Below, piece by piece: positions 25,204 through 33,926 of a stretch of 64,000 nucleotides of DNA (the first letter of the stretch is position 1; the number at the start of each line of letters is the position of its first letter). The position numbers and the translations under genes are program-made. Location of the stretch: positions 1-64,000 of the IMG/VR virus record IMGVR_UViG_3300030085_004825, one strand, 5' to 3'. The notes beneath the pieces were generated by a model. The model was not told the origin of the DNA, did no database searches, and worked only from the letters and a program-made list of their open reading frames with translations. The stretch is from a virus.

Positions 25204-25964
25204 ACATAAAAAAATCTTACAACCGAATCCTAAAAATATCAGATGATGCTAAACAAATAACATTACCTGATTCTAGATACTATCAAAGAAATGGTGAATA
25301 TTATCCTTCTATTACTTATGTTTTAAGTTATTATCCTAAAGGTAAATTTTTTGAAGATTGGCTTAAAAAAGTAGGATATAATGCTGATTATATTGTTAAA
25401 AAAGCAGGTGAAGAAGGTACACAAGTACATGAAATGATTGAAGAATATTTAGAAGGAAAAGAATTAAATTTTTTAAATTCTACTGGACACCCACAGTATG
25501 ACCCTAATATATGGCAAATGTTTTTAAAATTTGTTGAATGGTGGGAAGAATATAACCCTACCTTAATAGAAACAGAAGTACATTTATTTTCAGATAAGCT
25601 TAAAGTAGCTGGTACTTGTGATTTAGTTTGTGAAATAGATGATGAATTATGGATTATTGATTTTAAAACATCTAATAATTTGCAAACAACCTATGATTTA
25701 CAAACTGCTATTTATGGTGAATGTTATAAAGAATGTTTTGGAAAAAAGGCAGATAGATATGGTATTTTATGGTTAAAATCCTCTAAACGTAAATCTGCTA
25801 AAGGTAAAATGCAAGGTAAAGGATGGGAAATGTATGAATCTAAACGTACCCAAGAAGAAAATTTAGATATATTTAACACAGTTAAAAAATTATTTGATTT
25901 AGAAAATCCTACACATTCTCCATCATTTACTGAATTTAAAACTGTTGCTAAAAGAAATACATAA
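25200..25964 (+). CDS. PD-(D/E)XK nuclease (RecB-like)
   Basis: This 254-residue protein shows the RecB-family nuclease order: GTQVHEMIEEYLEGK with H77, then VAGTCDLVCEI with D141, then WIIDFKTS with D154 and K156, then LQTAIYGE with Q168. It probably degrades DNA ends or processes phage DNA in recombination. It overlaps the primase stop by ATGA, which fits a replication or recombination role. The catalytic residues appear intact. Confidence 0.85.
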   Translation: MNIKKSYNRILKISDDAKQITLPDSRYYQRNGEYYPSITYVLSYYPKGKFFEDWLKKVGYNADYIVKKAGEEGTQVHEMIEEYLEGKELNFLNSTGHPQYDPNIWQMFLKFVEWWEEYNPTLIETEVHLFSDKLKVAGTCDLVCEIDDELWIIDFKTSNNLQTTYDLQTAIYGECYKECFGKKADRYGILWLKSSKRKSAKGKMQGKGWEMYESKRTQEENLDIFNTVKKLFDLENPTHSPSFTEFKTVAKRNT

Positions 25965-25973
25965 TATGTATAA
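25965..25973 (+). promoter_or_regulatory. late-type motif variant TATGTATAA
   Basis: TATGTATAATCA, 11 bases before the ATG at 25976. The same 12 bases recur before the PhoH gene (53541). Confidence 0.35.
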
Positions 25974-25975
25974 TC

Positions 25976-27292
25976 ATGAGTAACATAAATGAAGCAGACC
26001 CTAAAAAAGGCACAGGTAAAAAACCTAAAGGATCAGGTAGACGTCTATACACAGATGAAGATCCATCTGATACAGTTAAAGTTAAATTTTCTACAAGACA
26101 AGATATAGTAGATACTTTAAATAAAAAATCTTTTAAAGCTAAATCTCATGCTCGCCAATCTCAGATTATTAATTTAATACATCAAAGAGTAAGAGCTGCT
26201 TTAAGTAGAACTAAAGATCCTAAAAAGAAAACTAAACTACGTTCTGCTTTTGAATACATTAAAAAACGTAAAGAAGCGTCTAAGAAAAAAACCCAACGTT
26301 TAAAAAAGGAAAATATTGACCCCAAGGCACAATCTAAACATAAAGGCAAAGCAGCACCATTTGGCTCAGCATATGAACCACTAAATGAAAATGCTACATA
26401 CTCTAATCATATAGATTATAAACAAGAAATTAAGGATTTAACAAAACATATGTTAAAAAAAGGTATGAATATCCAACCTTTACCTAAAGTAATATTTAAA
26501 CATAATGATAAAGAAAATGCTCAAGAATTTTTAGGTAGAACTGCTTATTATAATCCTAATAACATGACAATAGTTTTATATACTGAAGGTAGACATCCTA
26601 AAGATATAGCTAGATCATATGCACATGAAATGATTCATCATATTCAAAAATTAGAAGATAGATTAGAAAATATTTCTACTACTAATACTCTTGAAGATGA
26701 CCATTTAAATAATATAGAAAGAGAAGCATATACAAAAGGTAATATGGTTTTTAGAAACTATACAGATGGAAAAGATGGAGAAGAAGTTACTAGTTTAAAT
26801 GAAGGACCACAATTTGGAATATTATACCACTATACAGAATACTTATTAGATGTTTTAGATGATAATATGCTAAGGGGCCCAATAAGTTTAACACGTAGTA
26901 GAGATTCGTTTGTTAAAGATTGGATAGGGAGTGTACCTATTTTAGTATTAGATAAAGATAAATTACGTAATAATTATAAAATAAGACCCTATCAATCATA
27001 TGATGATGATGGTGGGTCCGAAGATGAAATGGAGGAGGTAATAGATAGAGATATTACAAATTTAAATAAATATATTATTAAAGTAATACTACCTAAACCA
27101 AATGAAGAATATGAAGATGCTTTAAAAGAAAAAGGTATACCTTATGAAATAGATAAACCATTAAACGAAAAGAAAAAACCATACAAACATAAACATGGTT
27201 TTGATAAAAATTTAGGTAAAGACCCTTTTGGTTTAAATCAATTTGCTAGAGAATTAGCTAGTTTAGAAGAAACCCCCCAAACCAAAAAATAA
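25976..27292 (+). CDS. multi-domain protein: basic domain, HExxH metalloprotease, possible ART-like domain
   Basis: This 438-residue protein has three parts. Residues 7-138 are very basic, with LYTDEDPSDTVKVKF, and could bind DNA. Residues 139-276 hold AHEMIHHIQ (H217, E218, H221) and a later NIEREAYTKGN, where E250 could be the third ligand of a zinc protease. Residues 277-398 have LYHYTEYLL, ISLTRS (303-308), VLDKDKLRNNYKI and DEMEEVI (350-356), an arrangement that resembles ADP-ribosyltransferase folds (H, ST, E). INE-A (6), LNE-N (138), LNE-G (276) and LNE-K (398) lie at or near the part borders and fit the (I/L)xE prohead-protease pattern. I infer a head-packaged protein cut into effectors. 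The protease motif is clear, the ART assignment tentative. Confidence 0.7.
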   Translation: MSNINEADPKKGTGKKPKGSGRRLYTDEDPSDTVKVKFSTRQDIVDTLNKKSFKAKSHARQSQIINLIHQRVRAALSRTKDPKKKTKLRSAFEYIKKRKEASKKKTQRLKKENIDPKAQSKHKGKAAPFGSAYEPLNENATYSNHIDYKQEIKDLTKHMLKKGMNIQPLPKVIFKHNDKENAQEFLGRTAYYNPNNMTIVLYTEGRHPKDIARSYAHEMIHHIQKLEDRLENISTTNTLEDDHLNNIEREAYTKGNMVFRNYTDGKDGEEVTSLNEGPQFGILYHYTEYLLDVLDDNMLRGPISLTRSRDSFVKDWIGSVPILVLDKDKLRNNYKIRPYQSYDDDGGSEDEMEEVIDRDITNLNKYIIKVILPKPNEEYEDALKEKGIPYEIDKPLNEKKKPYKHKHGFDKNLGKDPFGLNQFARELASLEETPQTKK

Positions 27293-27303
27293 AATAGTTA
27301 TTT

Positions 27304-27876
27304 ATGTCAGATTCAGTATTAAAAAAACAATTTAAAAAACAAGATGTAGAACGTCTTAGAAATCTTATAAAAGGTAAAACTGGAGCAAAAACCACAACAG
27401 GTATAGGATATCAAGGTGAAGAAGCTGTTAGTTATAAAGAAGGTGATATTTGGAAAGAAAATGGAAAAACTTGGACTATACGTGATGGTATAAAAGAGAA
27501 TATTACTAAATTAGATAAATTTAAAAAAACAGCTGTTCCCATATTTTGTCCAAACTGCAAACAAAATATGGATAAACAGTTAGATCCTTACTATTATAAA
27601 GCATATGGAGAATGTGTTGATTGTAGAGCAGTTACTGAAACAAAGTTAAAAGAAAAGGGCAAATGGAAAGAATACATTAACACTACATTTAATAAAGAAA
27701 TAGACATTAATATAGAAGAATATAAAAAGTTTATGGAAGATATGCTTTCTGAAAGTAATAATAATTATGTTACTGAAGCTGGGGATATTCAAAAATGGGT
27801 AGGAGGTATTGATAAAAAACGTGCTAAAAAAGCAATGGAAGAAGGTATTGAATATTTAAAAAATTTAAAAAAATAA
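27304..27876 (+). CDS. zinc-ribbon protein with possible protease sites, 190 aa
   Basis: This 190-residue protein has a conserved EGDIWKENGKTWTIRDGIK segment, a zinc ribbon with C82/C85 (CPNC) and C104/C107 (CVDC), then a helical part. LSE-S (residue 150) and VTE-A (158) precede a separate C-terminal helix (GDIQKWVGGIDKKRAKKAME). The VTE-A matches the predicted cleavage site of the capsid protein. It appears to be a conserved marine T4-like protein of unknown function. The context suggests a head protein. Confidence 0.75.
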   Translation: MSDSVLKKQFKKQDVERLRNLIKGKTGAKTTTGIGYQGEEAVSYKEGDIWKENGKTWTIRDGIKENITKLDKFKKTAVPIFCPNCKQNMDKQLDPYYYKAYGECVDCRAVTETKLKEKGKWKEYINTTFNKEIDINIEEYKKFMEDMLSESNNNYVTEAGDIQKWVGGIDKKRAKKAMEEGIEYLKNLKK

Positions 27877-27907
27877 TATTATTTTTATAATATGTATTAA
27901 CTTTATA

Positions 27908-27916
27908 TATTTATAA
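27908..27916 (+). promoter_or_regulatory. putative late-promoter motif TATTTATAA
   Basis: TATTTATAATAAAAC, with its first base 23 bases before the ATG at 27931. Confidence 0.55.
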
Positions 27917-27930
27917 TAAAACATTTTAAA

Positions 27931-28665
27931 ATGAAAGATAACTTTAATCTAAAAAAGTTTTTAACGGAAAATAAAACTATTGAAAATTCTAATCCTTTTT
28001 TAAAAGAAGCAAAAGAAAGCAAAGAAAAATTTAATAAAAGCAAATTAGAAAAAGCTATTAAAGCTGTACTTAAAAAAGAGGGTGGAGCTGCTGGTTTAAA
28101 ACCTTTGGTTGATGCTGCTAAAAAATTAGGAGCAGAAAAAAAGGATTTAATGGGTATTCTTAAAAAAATGTCATCTGTTGAAAAGCATAGACATGGTGAT
28201 TATATTTTAAAAGAAAATCTTCAATCTAAAATTCGTGAAATGATTATTAACGAATTAAGTCCTAATATAGAAGATGAAGAACATTCATATTTAGATTATG
28301 ATGAAATAGAAGATAAAGGAGATGATATGAGCATCACAGCTCGACTTGGGTTAGATAAAACTGATGATTTTTTAATAGATGAACCTTTAGAAGAAGCTAA
28401 AGAAGATGAACCTGAAGAAGATGTTGAAACTGAAGAAACTGAAGAAGATGTTGAAACTGAAGAAACTGAAGAAGATGTTGACATTGACTCTGAAGGAGGA
28501 CTAGAAGATTTAGCAGCTGATGTAGAAGGTGATGAAGGTGACCTTATGAATAACTTAATGGGAGCTTTAAAAATAGCTAAAGGAATGAACAATGAAAAAC
28601 TTACTACCCAAATTGGAAATACTTTAAAATTCTTTATAAGCGAATTTATATCAGATAAAGAGTAA
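27931..28665 (+). CDS. acidic repeat protein with FNLKKF leader, 244 aa
   Basis: This 244-residue protein begins with NFNLKKFLTEN, the same leader type as the next gene and as the one at 32504. LTE-N (13) and LKE-A (26) fit prohead-protease sites. A basic helical domain (about 30-110) is followed by a very acidic region made of a nine-residue repeat rich in EEDVETEET (about 163-184). The IREMIINEL helix near 100 resembles the leaders of other proteins in this block. The composition is like T4 scaffold or internal head proteins. It is probably co-transcribed with the next gene, 13 bases downstream. Confidence 0.7.
   Translation: MKDNFNLKKFLTENKTIENSNPFLKEAKESKEKFNKSKLEKAIKAVLKKEGGAAGLKPLVDAAKKLGAEKKDLMGILKKMSSVEKHRHGDYILKENLQSKIREMIINELSPNIEDEEHSYLDYDEIEDKGDDMSITARLGLDKTDDFLIDEPLEEAKEDEPEEDVETEETEEDVETEETEEDVDIDSEGGLEDLAADVEGDEGDLMNNLMGALKIAKGMNNEKLTTQIGNTLKFFISEFISDKE
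28417..28482 (+). repeat. 27-base tandem repeat coding acidic residues
   Basis: Two perfect 27-base units (28417-28443 and 28444-28470) begin GAAGATGTTGAAACTGAAG, followed by a 12-base partial unit. It probably arose by slippage, and copy number may vary among relatives. Confidence 0.85.
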
Positions 28666-28678
28666 AAAACTTTAACAA

Positions 28679-31600
28679 ATGGATAAGTTTAATTTAAAAG
28701 AATATCTTTATAATAATCCACTTTATTCTACTTCTTCTCAAAATATAGAAGAAAAAAATTTAGTAGAAGCTTTAGCTCTTATAAAAGAATTAGGTTTAAA
28801 CGTTGATAATAAAATTCTAAATGAAGGTTTAAAAGATTTTGTAAGTAATGTTAAATCTAAACTAAAAGACTTAAAACCCACAGAACGTTTATTAGCTACT
28901 TTATTTGCTAAAATAAAAAAAGGTTTACCAAAAGAAGTTAACATAAAAAAATTCCTTACTAATTTAAATCAATGGGCTAAAGAAAATAAAGGGAAAATAA
29001 CAAATGAAACTCTTAAAGATTTTCTTTCTACCCAAGATAGTAAAGAACTAAACGAAATAATCCTCTCAGATACTGCTAGTAAAGTAGGTAGTTGGTTTTT
29101 ATTAACTCTAAAAACAACTGCTTTAGTTTTATCACTTCTTACTCCTGCCACAGCTCAATCTTCTATAGATGATTCTGAACAAGATATTAAAAAAATAGAA
29201 ATTTCAGCAGACGATTCAGGTGAATCTTTAGAAGGTGGAGATTCTATTAATAGTGAAGATGTAGCTAAAGAACTTAATGTCCAAGATAAAATCCAAGATC
29301 TTATATCCACAGACTCAGAATCTGACGCTGTTAAAATTTCTTTTGATACTGGAGAATTTAAAACTAATACTGATTCTTATGGTAATGATATATTTAAGAT
29401 GTTAGAAAATGATCTTAAGAATACTAAAAACATAGGAGAAGATGGAGAAGGATATAGCATTGATCTTGAACACTCTGGAAACATATCCAACACACCAGGA
29501 GCCCAAGATGATAACCCAGATGGTCCTGATAAAACAGGTTTAGGAGATAAAAGAAATCAAGCTGCTAAAGAAGGCGCTGAAAAAGGGGTTAAAGAATTTT
29601 TAAAAAAATACCCTAAAGCTAAAGTAAAAATTATTGATGGGGGAACAAATGTAAGTGATCCTGGAGAAGAAGTAGATTTTGATTCTTCTGAAGCTAAAGA
29701 TAAACAAACTTCAATTGTAAAAATAACTAATAAAGATATCCCTCAAGATCAAGATCAAGAATCTGATTCAAAACCTATAGCTTCCCCTGAAGATTTAACT
29801 GCTTTTTATGCTGATAAACCTGTATATAATGGTAGTAGATATATGTCTATTTTATTTCATATTTTACCTAGAATAACAGATAGAGAATCTTTTGAATCTG
29901 TTATTAAAACTATAGGAATAAAAAAAGGAGAAGTAATTAGTGATAGTTTTATAAAAAGAAAATTAGCTGAATTAGAAAAAAAGAAATCAGAAAAAGGAGC
30001 TAACCAAGAAGAAATAGATAATGCTATTAAAACTTTATATTGGACTCGATCTTCTAAAAAAGCTCCATCTACTCTTCTTAATCAATTAAAAAAATTAACA
30101 GATAAAGACCCTAAATTAAAGGATAAAATAGGAGATAGACAAAAATATATTCTCACTAAACCTGGAAAAGCAGGACAAGCTGCCGTTTTAAGAGGAACAG
30201 GAGAAAAAATAGGAGATAAACAAAAAGTTGGCCCACAAATAGGTACAACTAAAAAAGGAGACGATTTAATGGAAACAGTTTCTCTTTTATCTCTTTTATT
30301 AGAAGCTAAAAGTGATTTTGATTATTTACCTTTTTATAAAGAAGATATAGCCACCCAAAATTTAGGTTTTCTTATACCATTTTATGCTGGCATTTGGCCA
30401 GGTGAAGATGAAGATTATATAGCTAGTGCTTTAGATGTTTTTGCTGATAATAGTAAAGATAATTCTTATAAAAGCAGTTTTAGAGAATTTACTAAATTTC
30501 CTGCTTTAACTCAAATTATAAATGATAAATATAAAAAGTTTGATAAAGATCTTTCTAAAACTCAAGATAAAAAACAAGAACCATCTAAAGATGTTAAGAG
30601 AAAAACTATCCCTGCTTCTAAATTATATAATATTATACAAACTACAACCGATGGTAAAGTTACAGTTTACTGGGGAAAGAATAAAAAAGATGAAGATTGG
30701 ATAAATTTAAAAACTGTAAATAATAAAGATTTAAACCCTGAAAAAGATGTAGCTCAATTTATAGGGCCTAATACTAAAATTGATAAAAAATCTGTAACAC
30801 TTTATAGAGATTTTGATACTAAAGATACTCCTACACAAAAAGATGTAGTCGATATAGATAAAAAATTAGATTCTAAAAAGAATATTGATAAATCTTTTAA
30901 ATTTGTAAACAATAAAGAGGAATTAGAAGATTTATTAATATTATTATTATCTAAAGTTAGTGATGAAAATGATGTAGATTCAAAAACTATAAAAAATTAT
31001 CTTCTTCAAATTGTACAAAGATTAGATGCTAAAGGAGAACCTGAACCCTCATCTACATCAACCTCTGGTACTAAAATAACATATGATTACGTGAAAGAAG
31101 ATAATACTAAAGATGTTGAAAGAGTTAATAAAAATATATCTAACTTTACAGCCCTAAACCCAGCAACAGCTAAAATTAATACTAGAGAAGAAATAATCCA
31201 ATACATACTTAGAGTAATCCTCCCAGAATTAAATCCACAATTTTTAAAAAAATCAAGTGATATAAAACAAGCGATTAGGAATGCTTTAAAAAATTATCCT
31301 AGTAAAGAAAACTTAAATGAAGCGTTTACTCCTGAAGAGTCTAAAAAAATATATGATAACTTTTTATCTATAATTGCAACTCGAAGAAACAAATTAGTTA
31401 AAAATTATGGCCCTGAAGCTGAAAAAGTAGCATATGCTACAGCTGTTAAACAAATTAATAAAAAAGCAAAAGAAAAACCTATGGAAAAAGAAATTGAAGA
31501 AGGTACTTGTGGGTATGGTATAGATGGAGAAATTGGAGATACACCAGCTGGCCCAGATATGATGATTAAACTTAAAGAAATGGTTAAAGATGCTTTAAAA

Positions 31601-32038
31601 AAACCCGTATCTGAAAAGTTTACTTCAAAACATGATGATAAATTTGATGATAAACGTAAGAATTTACCTGATGGTTTACAAAAAGCTATCTTAAAAAAAC
31701 AAGGCAAATTAGATGAAGATTTAGACATAGGCCACCAAGACGATGAACCGGGTATGCTAAAAGCAGATTTATATCGTATTGGAAAATATGCTATGGAACT
31801 TTATAAAATGGTTGATAAGTTTGATAAAATGGATAGTGAAGTAGATTTCCCACATTGGTGGCAATCAAAAATATCCAAATCAAGAGGTATGTTAGTTGCT
31901 GCTAAACACTATCTTGATTTTGAAATGAAAGAACCTCAAATTGATGCAATGGTAGATGTTGCAAGTGAGGAAGGAGTAATTGATGAATCTAAGACTAAAA
32001 AACTAGCTGAAGCTATATTTAATAAACTTAGATCATGA
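28679..32038 (+). CDS. giant mosaic head-region protein, 1119 aa
   Basis: This 1119-residue protein begins DKFNLKEYLYNN, the leader type of its neighbours. LVE-A (30), LNE-G (49), LNE-I (126) and a later LNE-A (near 879) fit the (I/L)xE pattern. A hydrophobic segment at 137-158 ends in TPATAQSS, like a signal sequence. Residues about 215-350 look OmpA-like (SFDTGEFKTNTDSYGND, GLGDKRNQAAKEG). After that come lysine-rich helical regions. The end contains GHQDDEPGML and VDFPHWWQSKI, which I associate with a domain of many marine T4-like phages. It looks like several proteins joined in one frame. The function is unknown, and packaging with later cleavage is inferred. It overlaps the next gene by ATGA. 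Confidence 0.65.
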   Translation: MDKFNLKEYLYNNPLYSTSSQNIEEKNLVEALALIKELGLNVDNKILNEGLKDFVSNVKSKLKDLKPTERLLATLFAKIKKGLPKEVNIKKFLTNLNQWAKENKGKITNETLKDFLSTQDSKELNEIILSDTASKVGSWFLLTLKTTALVLSLLTPATAQSSIDDSEQDIKKIEISADDSGESLEGGDSINSEDVAKELNVQDKIQDLISTDSESDAVKISFDTGEFKTNTDSYGNDIFKMLENDLKNTKNIGEDGEGYSIDLEHSGNISNTPGAQDDNPDGPDKTGLGDKRNQAAKEGAEKGVKEFLKKYPKAKVKIIDGGTNVSDPGEEVDFDSSEAKDKQTSIVKITNKDIPQDQDQESDSKPIASPEDLTAFYADKPVYNGSRYMSILFHILPRITDRESFESVIKTIGIKKGEVISDSFIKRKLAELEKKKSEKGANQEEIDNAIKTLYWTRSSKKAPSTLLNQLKKLTDKDPKLKDKIGDRQKYILTKPGKAGQAAVLRGTGEKIGDKQKVGPQIGTTKKGDDLMETVSLLSLLLEAKSDFDYLPFYKEDIATQNLGFLIPFYAGIWPGEDEDYIASALDVFADNSKDNSYKSSFREFTKFPALTQIINDKYKKFDKDLSKTQDKKQEPSKDVKRKTIPASKLYNIIQTTTDGKVTVYWGKNKKDEDWINLKTVNNKDLNPEKDVAQFIGPNTKIDKKSVTLYRDFDTKDTPTQKDVVDIDKKLDSKKNIDKSFKFVNNKEELEDLLILLLSKVSDENDVDSKTIKNYLLQIVQRLDAKGEPEPSSTSTSGTKITYDYVKEDNTKDVERVNKNISNFTALNPATAKINTREEIIQYILRVILPELNPQFLKKSSDIKQAIRNALKNYPSKENLNEAFTPEESKKIYDNFLSIIATRRNKLVKNYGPEAEKVAYATAVKQINKKAKEKPMEKEIEEGTCGYGIDGEIGDTPAGPDMMIKLKEMVKDALKKPVSEKFTSKHDDKFDDKRKNLPDGLQKAILKKQGKLDEDLDIGHQDDEPGMLKADLYRIGKYAMELYKMVDKFDKMDSEVDFPHWWQSKISKSRGMLVAAKHYLDFEMKEPQIDAMVDVASEEGVIDESKTKKLAEAIFNKLRS

Positions 32039-32499
32039 CAAGAGAAGCACTACAAAATAGATTAAAAATTTTAATTAAACAAGTGTATGCTAATAAAAGA
32101 ATTACACCTGAAGAAGCTGTTCAATATGATGAATTGACTAAGTTTCCTGAATTAAAAGCTGTTATTGTAGATCTTTTAACACCTGAATATGATAATTTTG
32201 TAGCTTCAATTGATTGGGTTGCACCACGCCCTTCTACATTTAGAATTAATTTAAAAAATGATCAACTATTCTATTTAATTTATGGTAAAAGAAGTTTTAT
32301 TGCTCAAGTTGAAGGCAAAAAATATTACTTATTAAATCTCCCTGAAGAACAACATGCTGCAGAAGCTATTGCTCGCATTTTAAGATTTGGAACCCCAGTA
32401 GATGAAGAAAATACTGATAATTTAGGTGATAGTCCTGAAGAAGATTCTCCCCCACCTCCTCCAACAGAAGAAGATACAACAGAAGAACCTGAAACATAA
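32035..32499 (+). CDS. conserved head-region protein, 154 aa
   Basis: This 154-residue protein has an N-terminal helical half and a globular centre (FVASIDWVAPRPSTFRINLK, FYLIYGKRSFIAQVEGKKYY), then an acidic tail with five prolines in a row. I think a similar protein is common in marine T4-like phages. No function is known. It is translationally coupled to the giant gene upstream (ATGA) and lies just before the cysteine-rich gene. Confidence 0.75.
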   Translation: MTREALQNRLKILIKQVYANKRITPEEAVQYDELTKFPELKAVIVDLLTPEYDNFVASIDWVAPRPSTFRINLKNDQLFYLIYGKRSFIAQVEGKKYYLLNLPEEQHAAEAIARILRFGTPVDEENTDNLGDSPEEDSPPPPPTEEDTTEEPET

Positions 32500-32503
32500 T
32501 ATT

Positions 32504-32947
32504 ATGAAAAATTTTGATTTAAAAAAGTTTATAAAAGAAGGTAAATTATATGAAGCAGCAATGGCTTGTCCTACTGCTACTCAAAATCTTGAATTAAATA
32601 CCAAAAATAGAGATGCTTCCATCCAAGCAGAATACATCCAGTATGGTCCACTAAATGTAGATGAACCAGGAGACTATTGGAAAGATATAGCTGAATATTG
32701 GAATACAACAGAAGAAGCAGCTAGAAAATCATTATGTGGTAATTGTGTTGCTTTTGATATCTCTCCTAGAATGGATGAATGCATGCCCGGCCAAACATCA
32801 GATAAAGATGGAAGATTAGGATATTGTTGGATGCACCACTTTAAATGTCATTCTGCAAGAAGTTGTAGAACTTGGGCTAAAGGTGGTCCCATTGTAAAAG
32901 ATAGTGTATCTTATGACTGGCAAGAAAGAAACGCAGATAAAGTATAA
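32504..32947 (+). CDS. cysteine-rich conserved phage protein with FDLKKF leader, 147 aa
   Basis: This 147-residue protein starts at the ATG at 32504; the longer in-frame ORF upstream only overlaps the preceding gene. Its leader NFDLKKFIKEGKLYEAA has IKE-G (12) and LYE-A (17), possible prohead-protease sites. The body has C78/C81 (CGNC), C93, C108, H111/H112, C115 and C121 before the conserved CRTWAKGGPI, a likely metal site. The body resembles a cysteine-rich protein widespread in cyanophages and other marine T4-like phages. The presence of a leader on a known body suggests targeting to the head. Confidence 0.8.
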   Translation: MKNFDLKKFIKEGKLYEAAMACPTATQNLELNTKNRDASIQAEYIQYGPLNVDEPGDYWKDIAEYWNTTEEAARKSLCGNCVAFDISPRMDECMPGQTSDKDGRLGYCWMHHFKCHSARSCRTWAKGGPIVKDSVSYDWQERNADKV

Positions 32948-33870
32948 TGGATATTTTAGATAAATTTTTACATAGTATAGCTTATAAGTTTCCTAAAGGG
33001 TATCCTAATATGGATAATCCTAAAGATAAAATTATACTTGAAAATGAATTTAAAAAAATAGGAGTAAGTCTACAAGAACTTACACAGGATGAACATTATA
33101 ACACTCGAAAAAAAGAAAGAGGAGAAGATATTTTATCTATTACTAATTTAAATCAAAAAATGTTAGGAGATAAATATACTGTTAAAGAAATTACTCCTAT
33201 TATCATAGATAAAATTAAAACTGAATTGCAAAAAAGATTATCATATTTTGAAAAAATGAATAATTTTTCTGCTTCTTTTAAAGAAACTATTGGTTATAAA
33301 ATTTTAAAACCTATACTAAAAATAAATGGTAATGAATATGAATTATCTTTAAAAACCCAATATAGTAAAGGTAAAGATAAACAAGGAGAACCTATAATGA
33401 AAGATAATATAGGAACAACTTACATTCTTACTATTTCAAATGATGAATTACTTACTTTACTACTTTACCCAACAATGGATGATTCTAGTATAGAAGATAG
33501 TTTAGAATCTCATGAAAAAAGAAAAGAAAAATCTAAAGGGGTTAGACTATTAACCTTAGGGGATTTTGAATATATTATAGACCTAGATGAACCAGTTAAA
33601 AAACCTGATGAAAAAATTAATTTAGGTGATTTAGATTATAAAGTAAAAGCATCATATAGAAAAGGTTCTACTTTTACTCACAATAAATATGGTGTTGGGG
33701 AGGTAGTTAATGCTGCTTCTGCTGGTACAAGAGCAGGTGAACCTGATAGTAGAGGGATAGTAGATTGGGTTGAAGTAGATTTTGGAAAACCTTATCTTGC
33801 TAGTGGGGAATTAAAGAAAACTCGTATTATAAAAAATGTTTATACTACTTTATCTCCATTAATTTCCTAA
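32947..33870 (+). CDS. conserved protein with SH3-like end, 307 aa
   Basis: This 307-residue protein begins MDILDKFLHSIAYKFPKGYP, which seems conserved in marine phages, and ends with GSTFTHNKYGVGEVV and VEVDFGKPYLASGELKK. The latter resembles the small SH3/Tudor-like tails of UvrD-type helicases (H-x-x-(F/Y)GxGxV). The middle is lysine-rich and helical. The gene overlaps its upstream neighbour by TAATG. The function is unknown; binding of DNA or RNA polymerase by the tail is possible. Confidence 0.7.
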   Translation: MDILDKFLHSIAYKFPKGYPNMDNPKDKIILENEFKKIGVSLQELTQDEHYNTRKKERGEDILSITNLNQKMLGDKYTVKEITPIIIDKIKTELQKRLSYFEKMNNFSASFKETIGYKILKPILKINGNEYELSLKTQYSKGKDKQGEPIMKDNIGTTYILTISNDELLTLLLYPTMDDSSIEDSLESHEKRKEKSKGVRLLTLGDFEYIIDLDEPVKKPDEKINLGDLDYKVKASYRKGSTFTHNKYGVGEVVNAASAGTRAGEPDSRGIVDWVEVDFGKPYLASGELKKTRIIKNVYTTLSPLIS

Positions 33871-33892
33871 ATAAAATTTGGATCCTTAAAAA

Positions 33893-33921
33893 AATAGATG
33901 TATATTCATTTAAAATCTATT
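33893..33921. repeat. inverted repeat before the phosphoesterase gene
   Basis: AATAGAT (33893-33899) and ATCTATT (33915-33921) are perfect inverted copies. The stem ends 5 bases before the ATG at 33927, so it may hide the start or mark a processing site. Confidence 0.4.
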
Positions 33922-33926
33922 AGATT

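Noticed and set aside
28296-28592. Antisense Ser-rich ORF
   Set aside because: It is the complement of the acidic repeats of the gene at 27931.
30522-30704. Plus-strand ORF of 60 residues
   Set aside because: It lies inside the 1119-residue gene in another frame and is Lys/Ile-rich like random A-rich sequence.
32426-32503. Longer start for the cysteine-rich protein
   Set aside because: The extension is the shifted reading of the acidic tail of the preceding gene. The shared leader begins at 32504.
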